The notes below the pieces were generated by a model. That model was not told the origin of the DNA, searched no databases, and saw only the letters and a program-made list of their open reading frames with translations. A stretch of DNA of 64,000 nucleotides from Nocardia acididurans. GTDB taxonomy: Bacteria; Actinomycetota; Actinomycetes; Mycobacteriales; Mycobacteriaceae. The stretch's first letter is position 1, and each line of letters starts with the position of its first letter. The stretch lies in the NCBI RefSeq assembly GCF_016741815.1, contig NZ_JAERRJ010000009.1:372001-436000 (forward strand), written 5' to 3'. Of the stretch, positions 9,601 through 19,235 are shown in pieces. The translations under genes were made by a program, and so were the position numbers.

Positions 9601-10136
9601 ACGCGCAGCTGGCCGAGGAACTGCTGGACGCCCTCGCCGATCCGGCGAAAATCCCTGGCCCGGAAGCGATTTCGCTCACCTACCAGCTGCTTGCCGAAAC
9701 CGTGGCCGCCGGTCGCCTGGATGTGGAGGACGTGGTGCTCCCGGACAAGGTTCGCGCCATCTCCGGTGCGGTGATCGACGCCGCCGACGCCCTGGTCCTG
9801 GACGAGGCGCATTTCGGGCCGGCCCTGCCCGCCGGCCGTCTGGTGGTGGGCGATATCGATTCCGCGCACGATCTGGCGGATCTGCTCAATCTGCCCGTGG
9901 TGTCGCAGGCCGTCACCGCCGAGGTGGTCGGCGCGGGCCGCGAAACCACCTGGGCCGCCGACCCGCTCGGTGTCCTGCTCGGCCTGCAGTTCGGTTCGTC
10001 CACGCGCACGGGCGATCTCGTCGTCCACGATGATCTGCGGGTGCGGTTGTCGGGCGCGTACGAGGGCACGGTCGCCGTGTCCTGGTGGGAGGACGGCGAC
10101 GTCACGCATGTGCAGGCCCAGCCTCGGCTCGTTTGA
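6657..10136 (+). CDS. Sacsin/Hsp90-like GHKL ATPase, very large
   Basis: A 1159-residue protein whose first ~170 residues form a Bergerat-fold ATP-binding domain of the sacsin N-terminal type. Visible motifs are the N-box ELAQNAADA, the G1-like NTGVGLD motif and the G2 motif GQFGVGFTAVLSVSD. The rest is a long protein without recognisable catalytic domains, interrupted by two low-complexity linkers (about 260-330 and 520-600) made of recent tandem duplications. Sacsin-like and Hsp90-like ATPases act as chaperones; the client is unknown. It is monocistronic, starting at the ATG at 6657 behind GGAAGAGG (an ATG two codons later is possible) and ending at a strong terminator. Confidence 0.8.
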   Translation: MSMGDPFGTAELRAGVVAAWRDSPTRLREDAATEADLVRAGYRDRVLTELAQNAADAAAKAGVPGFVAVWLDGHTLHIANTGVGLDVSGVHALTALRASAKGAGDAAVGQFGVGFTAVLSVSDEVEFRSASGSVRFSREETWAALRAEGIKIPEGVEDFRPPALRLAWPLDAAPASGFDSEIVLTLRAEVDSAALLAGMRAEAVDLLLELPVLQRIRIGADELVSTVRDLGAEDIHGAAATDRTDALDAALAALPDPDLGAVSALMDPDSGATSTPAGADLGAAPGLAGADLGAAPGLAGADSTTPAARTASTAEGDSGVVQLDLLSMGEDETDTPRSSASRVAEPEQPTTAGGLGGRHLPDAAAPGARGSFAGTGTPGLQELRITGDEAGEQIWWQYRTGRARWLVPVRDGRAVAARPDVLRAPTRSDEELSLPAILIADVPMQPDRRRLLPGARVAELASGYAEFARALPIRDRLVLVPAPGFARSEVDGLLREALVAELRAGEWLPVVGGAAAPGASSRLPGEPVLADEMVRADDVVRMGETARADDVVRVGETVRADDVVLAGDAERAGAAAQRPPSRPAAGTAGDGGHAATSAVPVAAESAVWSAAPGRVSVFTGVTVELAPLLAELVGPLVIPELSGRALADALAVLDVHRIGLARIAELSGSLEREPQWWYSLYDALDSFVTDPLAVEELGALAVPLTDGRTVTGPRTTVLDDHLESAIPVHWARLVHPEAAHELLGRLGARPATSADLLNDPALQAHLEDDPADPDTVDSVLALAAHADAAPGELPSWLGLIELPDETGELLPADELLLPGAPLSRVLVADSPFGTIAADAVERYGAQALRAVGVGWGFTLVGEEDPTGPDHHLDDEESWWDSLAEDPPHLLAVRDLDLVDDAEWPEALRLLLSEETTRPLLADRDGYTAWWLRHHAHIDGITLGLMRHPEDRLWAGLLPQLPGFAEPDLTVLRGVLAAPQELNAQLAEELLDALADPAKIPGPEAISLTYQLLAETVAAGRLDVEDVVLPDKVRAISGAVIDAADALVLDEAHFGPALPAGRLVVGDIDSAHDLADLLNLPVVSQAVTAEVVGAGRETTWAADPLGVLLGLQFGSSTRTGDLVVHDDLRVRLSGAYEGTVAVSWWEDGDVTHVQAQPRLV
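7485..7560 (+). repeat. 33-bp in-frame tandem repeat in the sacsin-like gene
   Basis: Two exact 33-bp copies (7485-7517, 7518-7550) are followed by the first 10 bp of a third. Each encodes an 11-residue AGADLGAAPGL-type unit. The perfect identity indicates recent slippage or recombination in a linker. Confidence 0.9.
8259..8366 (+). repeat. 36-bp in-frame tandem repeat in the sacsin-like gene
   Basis: Three consecutive 36-bp units start at 8259, 8295 and 8331, the third more diverged. Each encodes RADDVVxxGEtx. This second variable linker lies in the same protein as the 33-bp array. Confidence 0.85.
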
Positions 10137-10145
10137 TCAGAGCGG

Positions 10146-10182
10146 AAGGCCCGCGCCGGAACTGTTCCGGCGCGGGCCTTTT
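10146..10182. terminator. Bidirectional hairpin terminator
   Basis: A perfect 16-bp stem, AAGGCCCGCGCCGGAA against its complement, with a 3-nt loop and a short T-run. It lies between the stop codons of the convergent sacsin-like and TetR genes. Confidence 0.85.
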
Positions 10183-10201
10183 CGGTTCGGGGAGGCGGTG
10201 C

Positions 10202-10828
10202 TCAGGCCGAGTGCGTGGCGACCATGGCGGCGAGGACGTCGAGCTGCTCGCGTACGGCGGCGCTGTCGTTGTCGACGAGCCAGCGCAGCACGATGCCGTC
10301 GATGGCGGCGAGCATGAAGCGGCTCAGGGTGCCGACGGAGGTGTTCCACGAGCAGCCGGTGGCTTCGCGGGCGTGCTCGAGGATGTCGGCGACGGTGGAG
10401 TCGTTGAACGTGTACTGCTCGCGGGCGATGGCGAGTTTTGCCGGAGTTGTTTCACCTTCGCGGAGTGCGTAGGTGGTGGTTTCGTAGGTGAGTAGTTGTC
10501 GTTCCGGTGTGGCTTCGATGTTGAGCCACATGAGTTCCAGTCCGGCGCGCACCAATTTTTGAAGCGCTTCTTTTCCAGTTCCGACGTCCTGCCAAACCGC
10601 TTCGTTGGCATCGACGGAATCGCGCAATTCCATCGAGAGGGCCTTGACCAGCTCTGTCATGAGCTGATCCTTATTTTCGAAACAGTAATGCACCACACCG
10701 AGGGAAACACCGGCTGCCTGCGCGACATCGCGGGTGGTAACCCCTGCCACGCCCTTTTTTTCGGCAAGGCCGATGGCTGCCTCGATAAGGTGGGCCCGTC
10801 GTTCTTCGACGCTCAATCGGGAGGACAC
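10202..10828 (-). CDS. TetR family transcriptional regulator
   Basis: A 208-residue repressor-type protein. The N-terminal helix-turn-helix covers about residues 8-55, with the GVAGVTTRDVAQAAGVSLGV signature and the usual HYCFENKDQLM helix after it. A helical ligand-binding and dimerisation domain follows. The GTG at 10828 is the start. It is transcribed divergently from the ceramidase gene. A perfect inverted repeat in the 115-bp intergenic region (10887-10904) is the likely operator, so the gene probably represses itself and the ceramidase in response to a lipid-like ligand (inference). Confidence 0.9.
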   Translation of the reverse strand: MSSRLSVEERRAHLIEAAIGLAEKKGVAGVTTRDVAQAAGVSLGVVHYCFENKDQLMTELVKALSMELRDSVDANEAVWQDVGTGKEALQKLVRAGLELMWLNIEATPERQLLTYETTTYALREGETTPAKLAIAREQYTFNDSTVADILEHAREATGCSWNTSVGTLSRFMLAAIDGIVLRWLVDNDSAAVREQLDVLAAMVATHSA

Positions 10829-10886
10829 TCCGCAGAGTTAAGCGTCAAGTAAGCGCGCAGTCAATTCGCACGCTCCGAAAATCTAG

Positions 10887-10904
10887 ACTGGACGGATGTC
10901 CAGT
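10887..10904. promoter_or_regulatory. Perfect palindrome, probable TetR operator
   Basis: ACTGGAC-ggat-GTCCAGT is a perfect 7-bp inverted repeat with a 4-bp spacer. Size and symmetry match TetR-family operators. It lies between the divergent TetR and ceramidase genes, 40 bp before the ceramidase ATG. Confidence 0.7.
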
Positions 10905-10943
10905 TGCGTGGTTCGATCCCAGACAAGACGTGAGGAGGCGCGA

Positions 10944-13019
10944 ATGGTGCTGTCTGACAACGCAACGGGCGACCCGGCCGTGAGCTCGGCGGTTTCGCGC
11001 CGGACCGTGCTCGCCGGCGCGGCGGCGGGTACGGCCGCACTGGCCGTCGCGAGCACCGCCGCGGTGCCCGCGACACCCGCGCGCGCGGAAGGATCGGATT
11101 TCCGTATCGGAGTGGGCATTTCCGACATCACCGGTCCCGCCGCCGAATGCGGCATGATGGGCTATTCGCAATTCGGGCAGGACACCGCCGGAATCCACCT
11201 GCGCCCCCGCGCCCGCGCCTACGTCCTCGCGACCGCGCAGCGCCGCATCGCCTACGTGGTCGCCGACAACGGCATGATCTTCCAATCCGTGCACCGCGGC
11301 GTGATGCAGGAACTGGCCCGGCGTTTCGGCGACACCTACACCGAGCAGAACGTCCTGCTCACCGCCACGCACTCGCACGCCACCTGCGGCGGGTCGGCCC
11401 ACGACTACGCCTACAACCTCTCCATCCTCGGCTTCCAGCAGCAGGTGTACGACGCCGAGGTGAACGGCATCGTCGAGGCCATCGCCGCCGCGGACGCCGA
11501 CCTCGCGCCCGGCACCCTCGCGCTCGGGCGCGCCGAATTGCACGACGCCAGCGTCAACCGCTCCCGAATCGCCTTCGACCGCAATCCCGAAGCGGATAAA
11601 CAGCATTTCCCGAATGCCATCGACCCGGCCGTCACCGTGCTCTCGTTCCGCAAAGGCGGCAGGCAGGTCGGCGCCATCACCTGGTTCGCCACCCACAACA
11701 CCTCCATGAGCAACACGAACCGGCTCATCAGCGGCGACAACAAGGGCTACGCCTCCTTCGCCTTCGAACACGGTGAACACGGCGTGCGCTACCTCGACGG
11801 CGCGGATTTCGTGGCCGCCTTCGCGCAGACCAACTCCGGCGACATGTCACCGAACCTGAACCTGTCGCCCACCTCCGGTCCGACCGAGAACGAATTCGAC
11901 AACACCCGGATCATCGGCGAACGCCAATATCACGCGGGCAAAGCCGCTCTCGCCGCCGCGAGCCCGATGAACGGCGGCATCGACAGCCTGCTCTGCTACA
12001 TCGACCTGTCGAATATCGCCGTGGACGGACGCTGGACGCCGCACGGTCAGCCGCGCACCACCGCCCCGGCCTGCGCGGGAGTATCGCTCATCGCGGGCAG
12101 TATCGAGGACGGTCCGGGTCTGCCCGGCGTCCCGATCCCCGAGGGTGTGCGAAATCCGTTCGTGGACGCGCTAGGTGGCGCGAGCCAGCCCGTGCCGGAC
12201 TGGCTCGCCGATGCGCAGGCGCCCAAGGTGGTCGTCGCTCCGCTGGGCCTCATGCCGCCCGCGGCCTGGGTGCCGAGTGTGGTGCCGATTCAGCTGGTTC
12301 GCCTCGGCGATCTCTATCTGGCCTGTGGCGGAGCGGAATTCACCATCGTCGCGGGATTGCGCATCCGCCGGGCGGTGGCCGCCGCCGTGGGCGTCCCGCT
12401 CGAGAATGTGCTCCTGCAGGGTTACGCCAACGCCTACCACCAATACGTCACCACCCCCGAGGAATACGACGCCCAGCAGTACGAGGGTGGCTCAACCCTG
12501 TACGGCCGCTACACGTTGTGCGCCTACCAGCAGGAATTCGACCGCCTCGCAACGGCTTTCGCCGCCCGCCAGTCGATACCGCGCGGCCCCGCGCCCCGCG
12601 ACCTCTCGAATACGCAGCCCAATCTCGTTGCGGCCCCGGGTCCGGACGCCGTGCTGCCCGGCCGCGCCTTCGGCGATGTCCTCACCGGTCCCGCCCCCGC
12701 CTACGCGCGCGGCGAGCAGGCCGCCGTCGAATTCCTGTCCGCCCACCCGAAACACGGCACCCGCCGCAACGGCACCTTCCTGGAAATCCAGCGCGCCACC
12801 GGATCCGGCTGGACCCGCGTGGCCAACGAGGGCGAATGGGACGTCAAGTTCTACTGGTCCCGCCCCGCCGCGAACGTCTCCGCGGCCCGCTTCACCTGGG
12901 ACATCCCCGCCGACGCCACCCCCGGCCGCTACCGCTTCCAGCACTACGCCGACCAGCTCGCCGCCGACGGCACCGTGCATCCCTTCACGGGCACCAGCCC
13001 CGAGTTCGACATCACCTGA
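10944..13019 (+). CDS. Neutral/alkaline ceramidase, Tat-exported
   Basis: Hydrolyses the amide bond of ceramide to sphingosine and fatty acid. The 691-residue protein begins with a twin-arginine signal (SRRTVLAGAAAG, cleavage near ATPARA). Family landmarks follow in order: the FRIGVGISDITGP start of the mature enzyme, THSHATCGG as part of the zinc site, the NSGDMSPNLN block with the conserved Ser, and a C-terminal Ig-like domain (about 565-690). The ATG at 10944 is chosen because GAGGAGG lies 6 nt before it. Nocardiae make little sphingolipid, so the substrate is probably host or environmental. Under likely control of the divergent TetR protein. Confidence 0.92.
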   Translation: MVLSDNATGDPAVSSAVSRRTVLAGAAAGTAALAVASTAAVPATPARAEGSDFRIGVGISDITGPAAECGMMGYSQFGQDTAGIHLRPRARAYVLATAQRRIAYVVADNGMIFQSVHRGVMQELARRFGDTYTEQNVLLTATHSHATCGGSAHDYAYNLSILGFQQQVYDAEVNGIVEAIAAADADLAPGTLALGRAELHDASVNRSRIAFDRNPEADKQHFPNAIDPAVTVLSFRKGGRQVGAITWFATHNTSMSNTNRLISGDNKGYASFAFEHGEHGVRYLDGADFVAAFAQTNSGDMSPNLNLSPTSGPTENEFDNTRIIGERQYHAGKAALAAASPMNGGIDSLLCYIDLSNIAVDGRWTPHGQPRTTAPACAGVSLIAGSIEDGPGLPGVPIPEGVRNPFVDALGGASQPVPDWLADAQAPKVVVAPLGLMPPAAWVPSVVPIQLVRLGDLYLACGGAEFTIVAGLRIRRAVAAAVGVPLENVLLQGYANAYHQYVTTPEEYDAQQYEGGSTLYGRYTLCAYQQEFDRLATAFAARQSIPRGPAPRDLSNTQPNLVAAPGPDAVLPGRAFGDVLTGPAPAYARGEQAAVEFLSAHPKHGTRRNGTFLEIQRATGSGWTRVANEGEWDVKFYWSRPAANVSAARFTWDIPADATPGRYRFQHYADQLAADGTVHPFTGTSPEFDIT

Positions 13020-13043
13020 CCCGACTCCGGGCCATCGAGATCA

Positions 13044-13090
13044 GGGAGAGCCGGGGTGGGAATATGCCGAAATTCCCACCCGGCTCTCCC
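13044..13090. terminator. Hairpin terminator between ceramidase and DUF2530 genes
   Basis: GGGAGAGCCGGG(G)TGGGAAT pairs with ATTCCCACCCGGCTCTCCC with one bulged G and a 7-nt loop, between convergent genes. Confidence 0.8.
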
Positions 13091-13098
13091 TCATCGGT

Positions 13099-13347
13099 TC
13101 AGAGGCCGAGTTGGGCGCCCTTGTCGCCGCGGCGGGCCGAGCGGCGTTGCAGCGCGAAGATCGAGTAGGCGAGCAGGCCCACACCCATGCCCATCAGGCA
13201 GACGGGGCGGGCGGTGGCCCAGGCGTCGTTGAGGAAGACCGCGATCGTCGCGATCAGGAAGCCGAGACTGCCGATGGCGAGTACCGGGCGCGGGTCGGTG
13301 AAGCGCGGCGGGATCTCCGGGACGGGGGGAGTCGCGGGATTGGTCAC
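13099..13347 (-). CDS. DUF2530 family small membrane protein
   Basis: An 82-residue protein of the actinobacterial DUF2530 family (Rv0879c-like), function unknown. A Pro-rich N-terminus with the PPRFTDPRPVLAIG lead precedes two transmembrane helices (about 22-39 and 47-65), then a basic QRRSARRG tail. It lies head to head with the marR gene, as in M. tuberculosis. Confidence 0.82.
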   Translation of the reverse strand: MTNPATPPVPEIPPRFTDPRPVLAIGSLGFLIATIAVFLNDAWATARPVCLMGMGVGLLAYSIFALQRRSARRGDKGAQLGL

Positions 13348-13515
13348 GGGTTCAGGGTAGTGGGTCGGCCGGCGGCATGCGGGGCATGAGCGGGGCCTTG
13401 CGTACCGGTAGGTTCGCCACCTGGGGCGGAAATGGATCTTGCGTGGTGGGACGGTGTGGGGCGGAGCGCGCGAACAGGCGACTCGTGCGCGAACGTTCCC
13501 GTATCGTTTGCCTCT

Positions 13516-13953
13516 GTGACAACGCCTTCCGACATTCGAGCGCTCGCCGGTGACCTCTCACTGGCGGTGGTGCGCTTGACGCGACATCTGCGAGGCAGGC
13601 GCGCCGATGCCCAGATTTCGCTGACCCAGCTGTCGGCGCTCGCGACCCTGAATCGGGACGGCGCCATGACGCCGGGCGCGCTGGCCGCCAAGGAGCGGGT
13701 GCAGCCGCCGTCCATGACCCGGGTCATCGCCTCGCTGTCCGACCTGGATCTGGTGGAGCGCAAGCCGCACCCCACCGACGGCAGGCAGATCATCGTGTCG
13801 CTGTCGGAGGCCGGGCGCGCCCTCATCGCCGACGAGACCCACGCCCGCGAAGCGTGGATGACCGAGCAGCTCGCCACCCTGCGCCCCGATCAGCTGAAGG
13901 TGCTGAACGAGGCCGTCGGCATCATGAAGCAGATCGTCGACGAGTCGGAGTGA
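13516..13953 (+). CDS. MarR family transcriptional regulator (Rv0880-like)
   Basis: A 145-residue winged-helix regulator. It shows ISLTQLSALATLNRDG, the recognition-helix region ERVQPPSMTRVIASLSDLDLV and the wing RKPHPTDGRQIIVSLSEAG. The GTG at 13516 gives the standard family length. No clear Shine-Dalgarno lies in front of it, while a TATCGTT sequence sits only 8 nt upstream, so a leaderless mRNA is plausible. The stop is 3 bp from the stop of the convergent YccF gene. Ligand and targets are not apparent. Confidence 0.9.
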   Translation: MTTPSDIRALAGDLSLAVVRLTRHLRGRRADAQISLTQLSALATLNRDGAMTPGALAAKERVQPPSMTRVIASLSDLDLVERKPHPTDGRQIIVSLSEAGRALIADETHAREAWMTEQLATLRPDQLKVLNEAVGIMKQIVDESE

Positions 13954-13956
13954 CGA

Positions 13957-14367
13957 TCAGGCTGGCACGCGCTGGCCGAAAGCGCGGTCGCTGGGGACGA
14001 TTTCGCGGCCCAGGGGGAACAGTGAGATCGGGATGAGCTTGAGGTTCGCCCAGGCGAAGGGGAGGCCGATGATCGTGATGGCCAGGGCGATGCTGGTGGT
14101 GAGATGTCCCAGTGCCAGCCACCAGCCGGCGACGATCACCCAGATGATGTTGCCGATCAGCGACCCCGCGCCGGCGGTGGGTTTCTCCACCGCTTCGCGG
14201 CCGAAGGGCCACAGCACATAGCCGGCGATCCGGAACGACGCGATTCCGAACGGGATGGTGACGATCAGGATGCAGCAGATGATTCCGGCGATCACGTATC
14301 CGATCGCCATCCAGAATCCGGCCAGCACGAGCCACAGGACGTTCAGGACCAACCGGATCGCGCTCAT
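13957..14367 (-). CDS. YccF domain (DUF307) inner membrane protein
   Basis: A 136-residue membrane protein made of two YccF repeats, each a pair of helices ending in a Pro-Phe-G(I/L)A block (IPFGIASF, LPFAWANL). There are about four transmembrane segments and a C-terminal REIVPSDRAFGQRVPA tail. The family is widespread with no firm function. The ATG at 14367 gives the usual N-terminus; the upstream frame is not conserved-looking. It converges on marR with almost no spacer. Confidence 0.85.
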   Translation of the reverse strand: MSAIRLVLNVLWLVLAGFWMAIGYVIAGIICCILIVTIPFGIASFRIAGYVLWPFGREAVEKPTAGAGSLIGNIIWVIVAGWWLALGHLTTSIALAITIIGLPFAWANLKLIPISLFPLGREIVPSDRAFGQRVPA

Positions 14368-14569
14368 ATTTCCAGCATGCCAGCCCGGCCGCTCGGCGAC
14401 CACCAACGCCGAGTGACCGGTCGGTGTGAATACCGCACAGTGCGGGTACGGCATCGTGAAACGCCCTGTTCAGCGTCCCGCTGCGAATTCGATCACTGCT
14501 AACGTCACGCTATTGCGGCACTACGCAGCTCTTACTGATTTTCATGGACGTGGTGGAAGGCGGGAGCAC

Positions 14570-16222
14570 ATGGTGGGCAATCGAATGCGACTGCGAGCGG
14601 GCGCGACCGCACTGGCACTGGCCGCGGGTGCGCTCACGGCCTGCGGCGACGACTCCGATTCCGCGCCCACCCCGACCACCATCCCGATCGACGCGGGCGC
14701 GGGTCCCGCCCGCAATCCCTATCTGGCGGCGGACAAGTACTCCGTCACCCACATCGACCCCGCGAACACCGACAGCTTCCCGGATCCCGTGCCGCGCGGC
14801 ACTTTTCACATCGATCCCGCGCAGATGCCCAGGGTGCCGGGCGGTCCCGTGAACGTCATGACCCTGGCCTCGACCTCCCCGGACCACCGCTGGGTCTCCT
14901 CCACCTCCGGCCCGCGCTACGTCGATGTCTCCGGCGGCGGCTTCCGCCAGGTCGCGTCCCTGGATACCCCGGGCGTACAACCGATTTCGACGCAGGCCTT
15001 GGATCGGGTCGTCGACGGGCAGTACACCGACACCGGGCAGATCTCCGACGCCATCCGGCAGAACTGGAACGGCGTCGACTCCGAGCGCATCGGCAACGGC
15101 ATCTACAGCGTGGTCGACAAGGACAACCGGCTCTACTACGTCAACCAGCGCGCCGAACTGTTCGTCTTCGGCCTGAAGAACAAGAATCGGCCCGAGGACG
15201 GCATCGAGATCCTGGCCCGCCGCGACTTCGTGCCGCTGCTCACCGACAGTCCGACCACGCTCGGCACCCCGGAGATCATCGTCGGGGTCGGCATGACCTA
15301 CGACGGGCACCTGGTGGTGCTGGGTTCGCGCTCGCTCTACGTGCTTGAGCGGAGCCTGCGCGGCGATCCGGAACGCCTGCGGGTCTCCGACAACGAGACC
15401 GTCTCGAACTCCATGGCCATCGACCCGTTCGGCGGCATCTACTTCGCCTCCGACAAGGTCATGCGCAAGGTTGTGTGGAAGGACGGGGAGCTGTCCACCG
15501 ACACCGCGGACGGGGCGTGGGCCGCGCCCTACGACTACGGGCGGCAGCCGCCGAGTGTGAAGTTCGGGATCGGCACCGGGTCCACTCCGGCGCTGATGGG
15601 CTGGGGTGACGACGAACTGGTGGTGCTCACCGACGGCGCCGACCACATGAAGCTGGTCGCGTTCTGGCGCAACGAGATTCCCGACTATGCGCAGCCGGTG
15701 GAAGGCGCGCGATCGCCGCGTATCGCGGGGCAGATCCCGGTGACCGCCGGGCTGCGCGAGCCGCTGCCCGAGTTCATCCAGTCCGAGCAGTCGGTGACGG
15801 TGCAGGGTTACGGCGCGTTCGTGGTGCAGGATGTCGGCGCGGCGAGCTCCCAGGACCGGCTGGTCGATCTGCTGGCCATCGGCCCGGTGTCCGCGCCCGC
15901 GTACGGCGTGCAGCGATTCGAATGGGATCCCATTGCCCACCGGTGGAATTCGGTGTGGGAGCGGGGTGACGTGATGTCCGGGTCCATGGTGCCCGGCGTA
16001 TCCACCACCACGGGAACGGTTTTCGTCAACGGCTACTACCCGGCAGACGGGTGGGAGGTCACCGGCATGGACTGGCACACCGGAGAAACCGTGCACCGCA
16101 CCATTTTCGGTCGCACCAACCGCGGTAATGCGTCCTACTCGCAATGCGAGGCCTTCCCGAACGGCGACCTGCTGTTCAACAGCATCTCCGGGCCGTTCCG
16201 GGTCAAGATCTCCGAAAAGTAA
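14570..16222 (+). CDS. Large secreted lipoprotein, probable beta-propeller, unknown function
   Basis: A 550-residue predicted lipoprotein: basic start, hydrophobic core and an LTAC lipobox about 24 residues in, then a D/S/T/P-rich linker. The mature part has repeated strand-rich motifs (NRLYYVNQRAELFVFG, MAIDPFGGIYFASDKV, GTVFVNGYYPADGW) suggesting a propeller, but no catalytic signature is seen. The ATG at 14570 follows GGCGGGA; an ATG five codons downstream also fits. It is a single gene ending at a perfect terminator shared with the Eis-like gene. Likely attached to the outer face of the cell membrane. Confidence 0.75.
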   Translation: MVGNRMRLRAGATALALAAGALTACGDDSDSAPTPTTIPIDAGAGPARNPYLAADKYSVTHIDPANTDSFPDPVPRGTFHIDPAQMPRVPGGPVNVMTLASTSPDHRWVSSTSGPRYVDVSGGGFRQVASLDTPGVQPISTQALDRVVDGQYTDTGQISDAIRQNWNGVDSERIGNGIYSVVDKDNRLYYVNQRAELFVFGLKNKNRPEDGIEILARRDFVPLLTDSPTTLGTPEIIVGVGMTYDGHLVVLGSRSLYVLERSLRGDPERLRVSDNETVSNSMAIDPFGGIYFASDKVMRKVVWKDGELSTDTADGAWAAPYDYGRQPPSVKFGIGTGSTPALMGWGDDELVVLTDGADHMKLVAFWRNEIPDYAQPVEGARSPRIAGQIPVTAGLREPLPEFIQSEQSVTVQGYGAFVVQDVGAASSQDRLVDLLAIGPVSAPAYGVQRFEWDPIAHRWNSVWERGDVMSGSMVPGVSTTTGTVFVNGYYPADGWEVTGMDWHTGETVHRTIFGRTNRGNASYSQCEAFPNGDLLFNSISGPFRVKISEK

Positions 16223-16226
16223 TACC

Positions 16227-16254
16227 CCCGCGCCGTTCCGGTGAACGGCGCGGG
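16227..16254. terminator. Shared hairpin terminator
   Basis: CCCGCGCCGTTC, 4-nt loop, GAACGGCGCGGG: a perfect 12-bp stem between the convergent lipoprotein and Eis-like genes. Confidence 0.85.
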
Positions 16255-16261
16255 CGCGCTG

Positions 16262-17467
16262 TCAGAAGAACCAGCCCAGTTCCGGGTCGCGTTCGGTGGC
16301 GAAGGCGTCGTCGAAGGCGCGCAGCGTGGCCGCGTCCTTCACCTGGATCCGGTTGGCGGCGGCGAAGTTCCGGGCCCGATGCCCGCCGAAGTACAGGCCG
16401 CCGAGCACGTCGATGCCGAGTTCCAGATCGGCGGCGCGGTCGGTGCGCTCGCATGCGGCCACGCCGTCGCGCACCCGCAGGGCGAAGCTGCCGCCCGCGT
16501 TCCGGAACGGATCATCCACGGCCACAACCACATCCAGGTCAGAACGGTAGCTCCGGGCGGTGAGCGCGGCCGGAACGTCCATGACACGCGTCCACAGGCT
16601 GTCGTAGCGGTGCGTGAACTTCACCAGGCGCGGGTTGGTCACCAGATAGGGCAGCGGATCGTCGTCGGCGATATCGGCTTCCACCTTGGTCACCAGATCC
16701 ATGCTGAGCAGCACCCGCCACAGCGCGATGTGCGCCTCGGCGGTGACGGCGCGGAATTCGTCCACGCGCAACAGGTTCTCGCCCTCGTCCTTCCACTGCC
16801 GCCGGTACAGCACGTAACCGTCGGGATGGGTGAGCACGAACAGGGTGGTCGCGCCGTCGCGATAGCGTTCCGGATCGCCGAACCAGATGTTCCAGTTGGC
16901 GTCCGGGCGGACCTGCCCGCCGGGGGTGAGCCGCCGCCACCGGTCGTAGACCTCGCGGATGTGCGGCTTGGCCTCGTCCAGGGTCGCGATGCTCACCCCG
17001 CCGGGATCCGGTGTGCCGGGCCGGAATTCGGCGCGGCGCGGGTCGATCTCGACCTCGTTGGAATAGATGGAGGTGCTGTAGCCGAAGCGGCCGTAGATGG
17101 TGCCCTCGCTGGCGGTGAACATGGTCAACGGGACGCCCTCGGCTTCGGTGCGCTCGTGCTGAGCGGTGTAGAGGGCACGCAGGATGCCGCGCCGCCGGTG
17201 GGTGGGGGCGACGGTGACCGAGGAGACGCCCGCGGCCTGCACGGTGTTGTCACCCGGGACGGTGACGGTCATGGTGCGGTCGACGGTGTGGCCGACGACC
17301 CGAGCGCCGTCGACCGCGACGATCGCGCGTTCGATGGGAAACAGATCGGGGATGTGATCTTTCTCGGGCTGGTCGTAGCGTGTACCGAAGGCGGTTTCCG
17401 CCAGGTTCACGATCTGGGACCAGTCGTCCTTGGTGGCCGAGCGCACGGTGATGCCATTCATAGCCAT
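16262..17467 (-). CDS. eis: Eis family GNAT N-acetyltransferase
   Basis: A 401-residue acetyl-CoA-dependent acetyltransferase of the Eis type (two GNAT folds plus an SCP2-like C-terminal domain). The N-terminal GNAT domain carries the acetyl-CoA-binding VTVAPTHRRRGILRAL motif (about residues 88-103). The chain ends in WFF; in M. tuberculosis Eis the C-terminal Phe carboxylate acts in catalysis, and the length (402 there) agrees. The family acetylates aminoglycosides and protein lysines. The ATG at 17467 is used, with the ATG two codons later equally possible. Whether it confers drug resistance here cannot be told from sequence. Confidence 0.85.
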   Translation of the reverse strand: MAMNGITVRSATKDDWSQIVNLAETAFGTRYDQPEKDHIPDLFPIERAIVAVDGARVVGHTVDRTMTVTVPGDNTVQAAGVSSVTVAPTHRRRGILRALYTAQHERTEAEGVPLTMFTASEGTIYGRFGYSTSIYSNEVEIDPRRAEFRPGTPDPGGVSIATLDEAKPHIREVYDRWRRLTPGGQVRPDANWNIWFGDPERYRDGATTLFVLTHPDGYVLYRRQWKDEGENLLRVDEFRAVTAEAHIALWRVLLSMDLVTKVEADIADDDPLPYLVTNPRLVKFTHRYDSLWTRVMDVPAALTARSYRSDLDVVVAVDDPFRNAGGSFALRVRDGVAACERTDRAADLELGIDVLGGLYFGGHRARNFAAANRIQVKDAATLRAFDDAFATERDPELGWFF

Positions 17468-17642
17468 GCCCCGGACGATGCCACGGACGCGCCGTGTTCC
17501 GCATCTGAATATTCCGGGCGAGTCGCCAGTGAAGGCCACCTGTCACCCCCTCCGTGGCAGGTGACCTTCACACCGATCACTATGCCGAGGGGCGCTGATG
17601 AATCGCTTATGAACCGCTAATGCCCCGAACCCCCGCATCGAA

Positions 17643-17677
17643 AAACCCGCTCTCTCGCATTGCGAGAGAGCGGGTTT
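17643..17677. terminator. Terminator downstream of gltA
   Basis: AAACCCGCTCTCTCGCA faces its exact complement across a minimal loop. It has flanking A/T runs on both sides and lies just after the gltA stop on the minus strand. Confidence 0.85.
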
Positions 17678-17690
17678 CGTGGTTTCGCGA

Positions 17691-19004
<1,314 letters not shown>

Positions 19005-19235
19005 GGAAGGATCCCTCTCAGGCTTGAAACCGTAGGCACAGGACGCGGTCGGCGTACGGTGCGCTTGCCTGAAGGCTAGTCGCTGTCCGGTTGGCCCCAC
19101 TAATGAGGGTCGGCGTTTGCTACCTCACAGTCACATGACAACGAGGTGAGGCGCGGCGCGGTTCTGTGCTAGTGCCGTGAACCGCGACCGCGCCCCTGGT
19201 CAGTCGCTATGGGCAGGGCCTGCCCGGAACTGTGA

